A program made the translations under genes and the position numbers. DNA of 64,000 nt from DASRDZ01 sp035569495 (GTDB taxonomy: Bacteria > Chloroflexota > Dormibacteria > Aeolococcales > Aeolococcaceae): NCBI GenBank assembly GCA_035569495.1, contig DATMMX010000011.1, forward strand, positions 1-64,000. Reading direction: 5' to 3'. Shown here piece after piece: positions 34,866 through 42,125 of the stretch. Numbering within the stretch: the first letter of the stretch is position 1; the number at the start of each line of letters is the position of its first letter. The notes below the pieces were generated by a model. That model ran no database searches, was not told where the DNA came from, and worked only from the letters and a program-made list of their open reading frames with translations.

Positions 34866-35018
34866 TCACGGCACATGTACGGCTGCGCTGCAGCCTTGGA
34901 AGAGCGCGACGAGCAGAGCAACGAAGACCACCCACCCACCAAAGAAGATTGCGCGGTGCACCCAGCGGTGCGTCGGCTCCGGCGGCCTCTCCGTCGGTGG
35001 TCCGCTGTTATCGCTCAT
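34866..35018 (-). CDS. Small single-pass membrane protein (50 aa)
   Basis: An ATG-started frame of 50 codons, preceded by CGAGGA about eight bases upstream. The product has a polar Pro-rich N-terminus (MSDNSGPPTERPPEP), a THRWVHR juxtamembrane stretch and one hydrophobic helix AIFFGGWVVFVALLVALF followed by QGC. The codon pattern and membrane topology look real rather than random. It may be a phage/ICE-type membrane protein; the function is unknown. Confidence 0.5.
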   Translation of the reverse strand: MSDNSGPPTERPPEPTHRWVHRAIFFGGWVVFVALLVALFQGCSAAVHVP

Positions 35019-35120
35019 TCGACAATCCTCGCCAGGGCGTCCTCCCTCGGCCGGACTCGGGCGGGAAGCACTCCTCGTAGTTCGACGAGTACTCCTATAG
35101 CCGCGCGCACGACCTTCTGT

Positions 35121-35198
35121 CGACGGCGCCGGAAGTTCACGCCGGAATACAAGGCTGAGGTGGTCGCGCCGGTGCGCAGTTCGGGCAAAGAGCTAGGG
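35121..35198 (+). pseudogene. IS3-family transposase OrfA N-terminal scrap
   Basis: The 26 codons RRRRKFTPEYKAEVVAPV followed by RSSGKELG match the very conserved beginning of IS3-group OrfA proteins (KRRxFTPEYKAEVV...SGKSIG). Similarity stops abruptly and the frame continues into unrelated sequence, so only a fragment of the insertion sequence remains. Confidence 0.7.
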
Positions 35199-35413
35199 GA
35201 CCCGACTCCTGGGTACACTTCGCGGTCGGTCCTGCCGTCGACGCCATACGCATGTCCGTTGCAGAGAGGTGTTGGTCGACACAGGCCACGCTTCACGCGG
35301 ACCTCCAGAGAGCCCATATCGTCGCTGTCGGTCGAAGCCGGGTCAAGCCCAGTCCTCCCTTAGACGTAGCCGTTGGCCCCGAGCGCATTTCTCCTGGCCG
35401 CTTGACAAGACGA

Positions 35414-35451
35414 TCTCCCCTCTCGCGGAGGGAAGGTCAAGAGCGCATTTG
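35414..35451 (-). promoter_or_regulatory. MerR operator-like repeat A
   Basis: The minus-strand sequence matches repeat B (36424-36461) at 32 of 38 positions, including CGCTCTTGACC and a CCTC...GAGGG dyad. It lies ~40 bases upstream of the merR-family start, where an autoregulatory site is expected; its -35-like TTGACC points leftward. Confidence 0.5.
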
Positions 35452-35491
35452 GCGTTTGACTCTCGCTCTGAGGGAGACCGAAAATTCGGTC

Positions 35492-36412
35492 GTGACCTCC
35501 ACCCTCCCCATCGGCGACTTCTCCCGGGCTACGCACCTGAGTGTGAGGATGCTTCGCCACTACCACGAGCTCGGCCTGTTAGAGCCGCTCGACGTTGACG
35601 TCGACAGCGGGTACCGGCGCTATGCACCAGAGCAGATCGTCACGGCGCAGGTCATCCGCCGCTTCCGCGACCTGGACATGCCACTCGGGGATATCCAGAT
35701 TGTTCTCCAGGCTCCCGACGTCGAGACCCGCAACCGGGTGATCGCCAACCATCTGGCCCGGCTTGAGTCTGACCTCGCTCGGACCCGAGACACGGTCGCA
35801 TCCCTGCGGGATCTGCTTGACCGGCCCCAAGACACCAGCGTATCGATTGAACACCGTCATGTCGCCGCCACGCCCGCCGCTTTCATCACGGACGTTGTTG
35901 ACGCGGCCCATGTTGTGGCCTGGTATCGGGGAGCCATGAGCGAAGTGGCCGCCACGCTGTCAGCCCAGGACATCAGCCCCGCCGGGCCCCTCGGGGGCGT
36001 CTACGAGACCGAACTATTCACCGAGCTTCGGGGGCGGGTCACTATCTTCCTTCCGTGCGATCCGTTGCCACAGCCAATTGGACGCGTCAGCACCACCGTC
36101 ATCCCACCGGCAGAGCTGGCAATGACCGTCCACCTCGGTTCGAATACCGAGGTGGACCGGACCTACGGTGCCCTCGCCGCTTATGTGACGAAGCATGCGC
36201 TCGCGGTCGACGGACCAATTCGCGAGTACTACCTCGTCGGCCCCCTTGATACTCGCGACGAGTCGTTGTGGCGAACCGAAATTGGATGGCCGATCTTCCA
36301 AACCCGGCCGAGGCCATCACCGGCAACGATTTCCGGCGAGGGATCAGGGGGCGGTGAGGCCGCCGCCGTCCACTTGGGTCAGGAAGGCACGGTCAACTCT
36401 CCCCCTATGTGA
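35492..36412 (+). CDS. MerR-family regulator with GyrI-like effector domain
   Basis: The 306-residue protein starts at GTG (VTSTLPIGDFSRATHLSVR) and has the MerR winged HTH: RMLRHYHELGLLEPLDVD, SGYRRYAPEQI, then a coiled-coil dimerisation helix (NHLARLESDLARTRDTVASL) and a C-terminal effector-binding domain of the GyrI/BmrR type ending near residue 275. The last ~30 residues are low-complexity. BmrR/TipA-like members bind hydrophobic drugs and activate promoters with long spacers. Two matching operator-like repeats flank the gene, one before it and one before the SDR gene. Confidence 0.85.
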   Translation: MTSTLPIGDFSRATHLSVRMLRHYHELGLLEPLDVDVDSGYRRYAPEQIVTAQVIRRFRDLDMPLGDIQIVLQAPDVETRNRVIANHLARLESDLARTRDTVASLRDLLDRPQDTSVSIEHRHVAATPAAFITDVVDAAHVVAWYRGAMSEVAATLSAQDISPAGPLGGVYETELFTELRGRVTIFLPCDPLPQPIGRVSTTVIPPAELAMTVHLGSNTEVDRTYGALAAYVTKHALAVDGPIREYYLVGPLDTRDESLWRTEIGWPIFQTRPRPSPATISGEGSGGGEAAAVHLGQEGTVNSPPM

Positions 36413-36423
36413 GATTCAGCCGG

Positions 36424-36465
36424 CAAATCCGCTCTTGACCCTCCCTCTGCGTGAGGGCGGAACCT
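36424..36465 (+). promoter_or_regulatory. MerR-type promoter/operator (repeat B) before the SDR gene
   Basis: TTGACC (36435-36440) is followed by a 19-base spacer containing the dyad CCCTC-TGCGT-GAGGG, then a GAACCT -10 position. Long (19-20 bp) spacers with an internal dyad are the hallmark of promoters activated by MerR-family proteins. The adjacent MerR gene makes this its likely target. Confidence 0.55.
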
Positions 36466-36502
36466 CAGTTTCAACGCCCTTGAACAGAGAAATGAGGATG
36501 CC

Positions 36503-37234
36503 ATGAGTACGACCGCCGGAACTGTTGGAACAGCCCTCGTGACCGGGGCAACGCACGGCATCGGCCGGGCGGCTGCGCTGCGGCTGGCCCGGGACGGTTG
36601 GGAGGTTGTCGTTCATGGCCGCGACGCCGGGCGCGGGGCCAAGGTCGTTGCTGCCATCGAAGCCGAGGGGGGCCAAGCCCGCTTCGTCGCTGCCGAGCTG
36701 ATGGACATCGGCGAGGTGCGCCGGCTGGCTGAGGAGGCCGGCGAGGTCGACGTGTTGGTGAACAACGTTGGGGGATCGTGGTTCGGCCCGACCGACGATC
36801 TCGACGGTCCCGGGTTCGACGCACTCTTCGTCGTCAACGTTCGCTCTGCCTACTTTCTCGTCGCCGCTCTGGCGCCGGCCATGGCCGGGCGGGGCCGGGG
36901 CAGCATCATCAATCTGGGGAGCATGGCCGGCACGATCGGCCTGGTGGGCGCGGCCGCCTACGGAGCCACCAAAGCGGCCATGGCCTCAATGGCCCGCTCG
37001 TGGGCGGCCGAATACAGCCCCCAGGGGGTTCGGGTCAATGCCGTCGCCGCCGGGGCGGTGCACAGCATCCCGGAGAAGTACGACATCACCGAAGAGTTCG
37101 GCAAGACCTCACTGTTGGGACGGGGCGCCCAGGTCGACGAGATCGCCGAGGTCATCGCCTTCCTCGCCTCGGACAAAGCCAGCTACGTGACCGGTGCGGT
37201 CCTCGCGGCCGACGGCGGCCGCACCGTCATCTAG
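36503..37234 (+). CDS. Short-chain dehydrogenase/reductase
   Basis: The 243-residue SDR has the cofactor motif VTGATHGIGRAAALRLA, the NNVGG structural motif, the catalytic Ser in IINLGSMAGT and the YxxxK pair in AAYGATKAAM. The R after the glycine motif region (VVHGRDAGR) suggests NADP(H) preference. Good GAGG ribosome site. It lies in the first transcription unit after the MerR promoter, together with the VOC gene. The substrate is unknown. Confidence 0.9.
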   Translation: MSTTAGTVGTALVTGATHGIGRAAALRLARDGWEVVVHGRDAGRGAKVVAAIEAEGGQARFVAAELMDIGEVRRLAEEAGEVDVLVNNVGGSWFGPTDDLDGPGFDALFVVNVRSAYFLVAALAPAMAGRGRGSIINLGSMAGTIGLVGAAAYGATKAAMASMARSWAAEYSPQGVRVNAVAAGAVHSIPEKYDITEEFGKTSLLGRGAQVDEIAEVIAFLASDKASYVTGAVLAADGGRTVI

Positions 37235-37272
37235 CGCCGCGACTTGGCTCCAAAAATGAGAGGACTGAGGAC

Positions 37273-37683
37273 ATGAAGCTACTTGGGTTGGATCACATCG
37301 GAATCGTCGTGCGCGATATCGACGAAACCATCGCGCAGGCGCGCGACACCGTTGATGGCAGACCTGTCGGCGAGCGCTTTGTCTCCGGCGACATCGACTT
37401 GCAAGTTCTGCTGTTGGGTGAGTCGGTCTTGGAGTTGATCGAGGTCCGGGCGGCGGGTTTCGGCATGCCAAAGCTCGAGGATGGCCAGACCGCGGTCATC
37501 GGCCATTTCGGAATTGAAGTCGACGACCTCGAGGACGCCAAGGCCGCACTGTGCCTCCGAGGCGTCGTCTTGGAGGGGGAGGTCGAGACCGACGAGGTGC
37601 GCTTCATCTTTACGGCGCCGCAGACGACGTTCGGGGTGACCCTGCAGCTCATGGAGCACAAGGGCCGCGGGATGGGCGAGTGA
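37273..37683 (+). CDS. VOC-family protein (methylmalonyl-CoA epimerase/glyoxalase-like)
   Basis: The 136-residue protein begins MKLLGLDHIGIVVRDIDETI, a vicinal-oxygen-chelate start with the first metal-ligand His, and contains IGHFGIEVDDLEDAKAAL as the second module with another His, ending in GVTLQLMEHKG. The closest general resemblance is to methylmalonyl-CoA epimerase, but the pathway context (SDR, LEH-like, methyltransferase) gives no methylmalonyl link. Spaced 38 bases after the SDR gene, likely the same transcript. Confidence 0.8.
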   Translation: MKLLGLDHIGIVVRDIDETIAQARDTVDGRPVGERFVSGDIDLQVLLLGESVLELIEVRAAGFGMPKLEDGQTAVIGHFGIEVDDLEDAKAALCLRGVVLEGEVETDEVRFIFTAPQTTFGVTLQLMEHKGRGMGE

Positions 37684-37713
37684 GCGCTGAGGGGTCGAGC
37701 AGCGGGGCTGGCC

Positions 37714-38097
37714 TCATCCCATCCGGTTGGTGAATTGATTCAAGTCGAAATAGTCCCGCCAGGCCTTGATCTTGCCCTCGCTCACCTCGAAGGCCCCCAT
37801 GACCGGCAGCTCGAACGACCTGTCAGAGAGCCGGAAGACGTCCACCCGCTCGGTCAACACGACTGGACCTTCGGCCGCAATGTTGATGACGCGGAACTCG
37901 ATGCCCTCGATGCCCGGTGGGCCAGGGCGAATGAACGACGAGATCGTGTTCGCGATGGCCTCTCTGCCCGTGACCGGCTGCAGCGGGATGTTGTGGTAGA
38001 CGGCGTCGTCGCTGAAAAATGCAGCCAGCTCCACAGCGCCGACGTCGTCGGACCACGCCGCGCAGAACCTCCGCACCACGTCGATCGGGCTCTCCAT
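37714..38097 (-). CDS. Limonene-1,2-epoxide hydrolase-like protein
   Basis: The 127-residue SnoaL/cystatin-fold protein starts MESPIDVVRRFCAAWSD. It carries the LEH active-site pattern: Arg and Asp in LTERVDVFRL and a further Asp in KAWRDYFDLNQF, with FFSDDAVYHNIPLQPVTGRE typical of the family (PF07858). LEH enzymes open small epoxides by one-step acid/base catalysis. AGGAGGAG lies a few bases upstream of the ATG. It is opposite in orientation to the SDR-VOC genes but in the same acquired module. Confidence 0.8.
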   Translation of the reverse strand: MESPIDVVRRFCAAWSDDVGAVELAAFFSDDAVYHNIPLQPVTGREAIANTISSFIRPGPPGIEGIEFRVINIAAEGPVVLTERVDVFRLSDRSFELPVMGAFEVSEGKIKAWRDYFDLNQFTNRMG

Positions 38098-38367
38098 CTG
38101 GCTCCTCCTGCGGTCGGTTTTCGGCGATTCGCCAGCCCTCAGCGAGAGTACTCGGAGTGCCGGGCCGCTGTCCGCGGCGAGCGCACTCCGTGTTCGGTGA
38201 GTGCTCAGGCGTCGCAAGCCAGGGCTCGCGAAGCCCCAGGAGAAGGCCCGGACGGCTTCTGCCTGCGCTCCACGAAGGTCCCCCACTGAGGCGAGCAGTG
38301 AAAAGCCTTCCCCCGCCACGTCCGTCATGATCGACGGATGCCGGACCAGCCCAGGAGGATCAGGACG

Positions 38368-39189
38368 ATGACGACGGTCAGCAAGCACGGTGACTGGACG
38401 GTTGTTGACGAAGGCTGGGGCCGCAAGGCGGTCGACTTCGCGACTCTGAGCGAACCAGGGAACTGCCGCGAATACGTTGCGATGCACCACCGCCTCTCCG
38501 TCGGCGACGGCGACCGGCTTGTTGACGTGGCCTGTGGCTCGGGCCTGGCCATTGAACTGGCGCGGGCGCGGGGCGCCAGGTGCGCAGGCATCGACGCATC
38601 CTCCCGGCTCGTCGCCGTGGCTCATGACAGGAACCCCGATGCCGACATTCAGGTCGGCGACATGCACGCGATGCCGTGGGCAGACGAGAGTTTCGATGTT
38701 GCGACCAGCTTCCGGGGTATCTGGGGAACGACACCCGATGCTCTCGGTGAGATTCATCGTGTGCTTGCCCCCGGGGGCCGGTTCGGGCTCACCGTATGGG
38801 GGCACATCAAGGTGTCGCCAGGTGCCTGGGCGCTCGCTCCCTTTCGGCTGGCGGCGTCCGCGAAGGTCGAGAATCAAGCGGCGATGGTGGCATTGGGTCG
38901 ACCGGGCGCCGGCGAGGAGTTGCTGGCACGGTTTGGGTTCATCGATGTCGAGCGCGTGGACATCCGCTTCGCGTGGGAGTTCTCAGACCCGGAGATGTAC
39001 GCCCGCGCCATCGCCTCGACCGGTCCGGCGTACGAGGCGCTCCAGAACGTGGGTGAGGCGGCGTTCCTCGCAGCTGCGACGCAAGCGGCCGGCGCGCACG
39101 TCCGTGACGGCCTGCCATTGAGAGCGGAGATCAACGTCGTGGGTTACCTTGCGCGCAAGCCCGGAGTGGTCACCAGGGAGACAGCATGA
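38368..39189 (+). CDS. SAM-dependent methyltransferase (UbiE/Methyltransf_11-like)
   Basis: The 273-residue protein has motif I LVDVACGSGLAIELARARGA, motif II GIDASSRLVAVA, QVGDMHAMPWADESFDVA and LAPGGRFGLTVWGH. ATG 38368 was chosen for the AGGAGG upstream; an in-frame start 30 bases earlier is less well placed. Its stop overlaps the next gene by four bases. It probably modifies a small molecule in the SDR/LEH module. Confidence 0.85.
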   Translation: MTTVSKHGDWTVVDEGWGRKAVDFATLSEPGNCREYVAMHHRLSVGDGDRLVDVACGSGLAIELARARGARCAGIDASSRLVAVAHDRNPDADIQVGDMHAMPWADESFDVATSFRGIWGTTPDALGEIHRVLAPGGRFGLTVWGHIKVSPGAWALAPFRLAASAKVENQAAMVALGRPGAGEELLARFGFIDVERVDIRFAWEFSDPEMYARAIASTGPAYEALQNVGEAAFLAAATQAAGAHVRDGLPLRAEINVVGYLARKPGVVTRETA

Positions 39190-39776
39190 GCGCGGTTGGT
39201 TTTCTCGCAGCACCTGAGCCTGACGCCGAGGCACAGCGCATCTTCGACGACGACGTCGCCGAACTCGGCTACGTCATGAACGTATCGAGGCTCTGGGCGT
39301 ATCAGCCGGCAACGGTGAACCATCTGTTCGACCTCATGGGTGAGACCCATGCGACGGAACACCTCAGCTTCCGCCAGCGCGGCATTCTGGTCACCGCCTC
39401 TGCGTCGACGCTGGGTGACGCCTACTGTTCACTGGCGTGGGGGACCAAGCTGGCAAGCAGGTCCGACGCGGAAACGGCCGCGGGGATTCTAAGGGGCAAT
39501 GACGATCGCCTCACTCCCGAGGAGCAGGTGATGGCGAACTGGGCCCGCAAGGTGGCGCGCGACCCGAATCACACCACGCCTGCGGATGTTCAGGCGCTGC
39601 GTGATGCCGGGTACAGCGATGCGCAGATCTTCGGAATGACGGCGTACATCGCTCTGCGAATCGCGTTCTCGACGGTCAACGACGCGCTCGGTGCGCGGCC
39701 CGACTCCGCGTTCCGGTCACAAGCACCTGAGGCCGTCCTCGATGCCGTTGATTACGGCCGCCCCATCGACGAATAG
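39186..39776 (+). CDS. Carboxymuconolactone decarboxylase/AhpD-like protein
   Basis: The 196-residue all-helical protein resembles AhpD/CMD-type enzymes (peroxidase-related uncharacterised subgroup): LSFRQRGILVTASASTLGDAY, CSLAWGTKLA and LTPEEQVMANWARKVARDP. The canonical CxxC...H of AhpD is reduced to a single Cys (AYCSLAW) with no partner Cys or His at the usual spacing, so peroxidase chemistry of the AhpD kind is doubtful. Translationally coupled to the methyltransferase. Confidence 0.75.
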   Translation: MSAVGFLAAPEPDAEAQRIFDDDVAELGYVMNVSRLWAYQPATVNHLFDLMGETHATEHLSFRQRGILVTASASTLGDAYCSLAWGTKLASRSDAETAAGILRGNDDRLTPEEQVMANWARKVARDPNHTTPADVQALRDAGYSDAQIFGMTAYIALRIAFSTVNDALGARPDSAFRSQAPEAVLDAVDYGRPIDE

Positions 39777-39844
39777 ATGGCGAGACCATCCCATCGGGCC
39801 TCATCGCCGAGCCCGCGCAGCGCCCAGCGCCACCGAGGCGCGAC

Positions 39845-40176
39845 TCACTCAAACGGCGCGTGCGTCCAGTTGCTCAGCAGCGCAGGCTCCGCGTCGGTGA
39901 GCACGTAGGTGTCCTCGGCACGATAGCCGCCGCCGCGGGCGTCTCGGACGGTGCGGCAAAGGTGTGGACCGTCTGGTCGGCCGTCATCACCGCAACGCTC
40001 CAGGGTCCGCCATGCCGCTGCGAGACGCCGGTCACGTACTCCACGTTCAACGGATCGACCAGCATCAGCACGTCCACGCCCAGCCGGCGCATCGACTCCG
40101 CCACCTTGCCTCGGCGATCCTGGTCCATCCGGGCAACGTCCACATCGGCCCCGAAGAAGTCCTGGAGCTGAGTCAT
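39845..40176 (-). pseudogene. Internally deleted M24 (Xaa-Pro/creatinase) peptidase
   Basis: The 5' part encodes a creatinase/prolidase N-domain start (RMDQDRRGKVAESMRRLGVD, LMLVDPLNVEYVTGVS). After ~75 codons the frame switches and the sequence YRAEDTYVLTDAEPALLSNW followed by THAPFE and a stop appears, which is the expected very C-terminus of the same family. The central ~290 residues with all metal ligands are gone. It follows the MFS gene by seven bases on the same strand. Confidence 0.7.
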
Positions 40177-40183
40177 ACAGTCA

Positions 40184-41659
40184 TCACTCTGCTCCGCGAA
40201 CGATCGAATAGGCGGTCACCGGGGCGTCGTCTTCGAACTCAACACCGGCTGCAAGAGAAGGCTCCTCGGCCGCCACCGGACGAAGCACCACAACGGCAAC
40301 GAGGATCGCGGCGATGGCAAGCCCGGCCGCGATGGCGAAGGCGAGCCGGTAGCCGCCGGCCAGGGCTGCGGCGCTGCCCACGCCGCCGGCCAGGAGTTGG
40401 TGTGTGCGCGATGTCGCGAGCGTCGCCAGCACCGCCAGTCCCAACGCACCGCCGATCTGCTGCGTCGCGTTGACCAATCCGGAGGCCAGTCCGGAATCGC
40501 TGTCGGTGGCGTCCGACATCGCCAGCGTCACCAGTGCGGGAAAGGCGACCCCCGAGCCCAGTCCGATGAGAACCATCGAGGGCAGAACGTTGGCGACGTA
40601 GGCCCCGCCGGTGGGAACACGGGCGAGCAGGCCGAGTCCAACGGCGATCAGCGCGAGGCTCGGAATCAGCACCGCACGCGCGCCGTACCGCGTGTACAGA
40701 CGCGCCGAGATGCCGAGTGACAGCACGCCCATGACCAGCGCGTTGGGCAGAAACGCGAGCCCGATCGCCAGCGGGCCAAAGCCCAGCACCCGCTGCAGGT
40801 AGAGGCTGACGAGAAAGAACATCCCCAATATGGCGGCAACGGTCAGCGCCGCGACGAGGTTGGCGCCGGACATGTTCCGGGACCGGAAAATTCCAGGCGG
40901 CAGCAGCGGATTCGCGGCGTACCGCTGGCGGATGGCGAACAGGGTCAGCAGGACGATCGCGCCGGTTCCGAAACCGGCCGTGTGCGCGGAGCCCCACCCG
41001 TAATCGGAGGTCTCGACGATCGTGTAGACGCCGAGCATCAGCGCGAGTGTGACCAGCAGGGCACCGGTCATGTCGGCTCCCTGGCCGAGCCCGATCCCGC
41101 GGTCGGCAGCGATCAGCCGCACCGTCAGCGCGACGGCGACGATGCCGATCGGCAGGTTGACGAAGAAGATCCAGTGCCAGTTGAGCGCCTGGGTGAGCAG
41201 ACCGCCCGCCACCAGGCCGATCGAGCCGCCGCCGACGGCGACGAACGTGTAGATCCCGATCGCCTTCGCCTCGTCGTGCGGCTCGGGAAACAGGGTCACG
41301 ATCACCCCGAGGATCACCGACGAGGTCATCGCGCCACCGACGCCCTGGAGAAACCGCGCGCCCATCAGCAGCTCGGGCGTCCACGACAGGCCGCAGAGCA
41401 CCGACGCCGCGGTGAACACGATCAGGCCGCACACCAGGATTCGCTTGCGACCGAGGAGGTCGCCGAGCCGTCCCGCCAGCAGCAGCAGGCCGCCGAAGGC
41501 GATCAGGTAGGCGTTGACCACCCAGGCGAGATTCGACTGCGTCATGCCGAGGTCGCGCTGGATCGAGGGCAGCGCGACGTTCACGATCGTCACGTCGAGG
41601 ACGATCATGAGCATCCCCACGCAGAGGACGAGAAGGGCAAGCCAGCGGGATTCACGCAT
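40184..41659 (-). CDS. MFS multidrug efflux transporter, DHA2 (EmrB/QacA) family
   Basis: The 491-residue protein has about 14 membrane helices. It opens with LDVTIVNVALPSIQRDLG (motif D1 of DHA2 pumps), then the loop 2-3 motif GRLGDLLGRKR and the motif C-like GVGGAMTSSVILG. It should export hydrophobic compounds using the proton gradient. In a module with a BmrR-like regulator and small-molecule enzymes it may export the module's product or a toxic substrate. Confidence 0.92.
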   Translation of the reverse strand: MRESRWLALLVLCVGMLMIVLDVTIVNVALPSIQRDLGMTQSNLAWVVNAYLIAFGGLLLLAGRLGDLLGRKRILVCGLIVFTAASVLCGLSWTPELLMGARFLQGVGGAMTSSVILGVIVTLFPEPHDEAKAIGIYTFVAVGGGSIGLVAGGLLTQALNWHWIFFVNLPIGIVAVALTVRLIAADRGIGLGQGADMTGALLVTLALMLGVYTIVETSDYGWGSAHTAGFGTGAIVLLTLFAIRQRYAANPLLPPGIFRSRNMSGANLVAALTVAAILGMFFLVSLYLQRVLGFGPLAIGLAFLPNALVMGVLSLGISARLYTRYGARAVLIPSLALIAVGLGLLARVPTGGAYVANVLPSMVLIGLGSGVAFPALVTLAMSDATDSDSGLASGLVNATQQIGGALGLAVLATLATSRTHQLLAGGVGSAAALAGGYRLAFAIAAGLAIAAILVAVVVLRPVAAEEPSLAAGVEFEDDAPVTAYSIVRGAE

Positions 41660-41818
41660 GTGATGGGTGCCCTGGAGCGGTCGCGGAGGTTCGGGCGATC
41701 GCTGAACATGATAGACAGGTTGGGCACCGCCAGTGCGCCGTCGGGTAGCATCCGGCCTTCGCGACGCCTCAGGAAGGGGCTCCGCCAGCGGGCACCGTGC
41801 GTGCCGGGAGGGTTTGTG

Positions 41819-42040
41819 ATGGCGAGTGATTCAAGCGCGGTAGCGTGTCTGCGCTGCCAATCCGCGACGGAATGCCTCGGCGAGCTGCCGCTGATGACGG
41901 GCGGAAGCTCGGGCGTGGCCAAGCTCTTCTTCGGGCAGTGGGCCGAGCTGAACGAGGGCAAGTGGACGGTGGACGTCTATCGGTGCACCCACTGCGGGCA
42001 CGTCGAGATGTTCGACCTCAGCCACCTCCAGGAGAGCTGA
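41819..42040 (+). CDS. Small zinc-ribbon protein (DUF2082-like)
   Basis: The 73-residue protein has two Cys pairs, CLRCQS near the N-terminus and CTHCGH near the C-terminus, around a segment GGSSGVAKLFFGQWAELNEGK resembling the nucleic-acid-binding zinc-ribbon family DUF2082. GGGAGG lies seven bases before the ATG. Single gene between the efflux pump (divergent) and a GT-C gene. The function is unknown. Confidence 0.7.
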   Translation: MASDSSAVACLRCQSATECLGELPLMTGGSSGVAKLFFGQWAELNEGKWTVDVYRCTHCGHVEMFDLSHLQES

Positions 42041-42112
42041 ACGGCCCACGACGCACCGCCACGTCTCGGTGACACGGCGGTCACTTCGCGCCGGGCGCGA
42101 GGATTTGTCGCC

Positions 42113-42118
42113 TAGCGT
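42113..42118 (+). promoter_or_regulatory. Candidate -10 before the GT-C gene
   Basis: TAGCGT, seven bases upstream of GTG 42126, matching in sequence and position the element before 14763. Confidence 0.45.
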
Positions 42119-42125
42119 CGGCGGG

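Larger units (their letters stand above)
35019..35491. other. Gene-poor junction region
   Basis: This stretch contains a fragment of an IS3-type transposase (35121-35198) and the first MerR operator-like repeat (35414-35451). No intact gene is seen. Confidence 0.5.

Noticed and set aside
35414..36461. Inverted repeats as ends of a transposon carrying the MerR gene
   Set aside because: The repeats sit at promoter positions and contain a TTGACC long-spacer dyad, which fits MerR operators better; no target-site duplication was seen.
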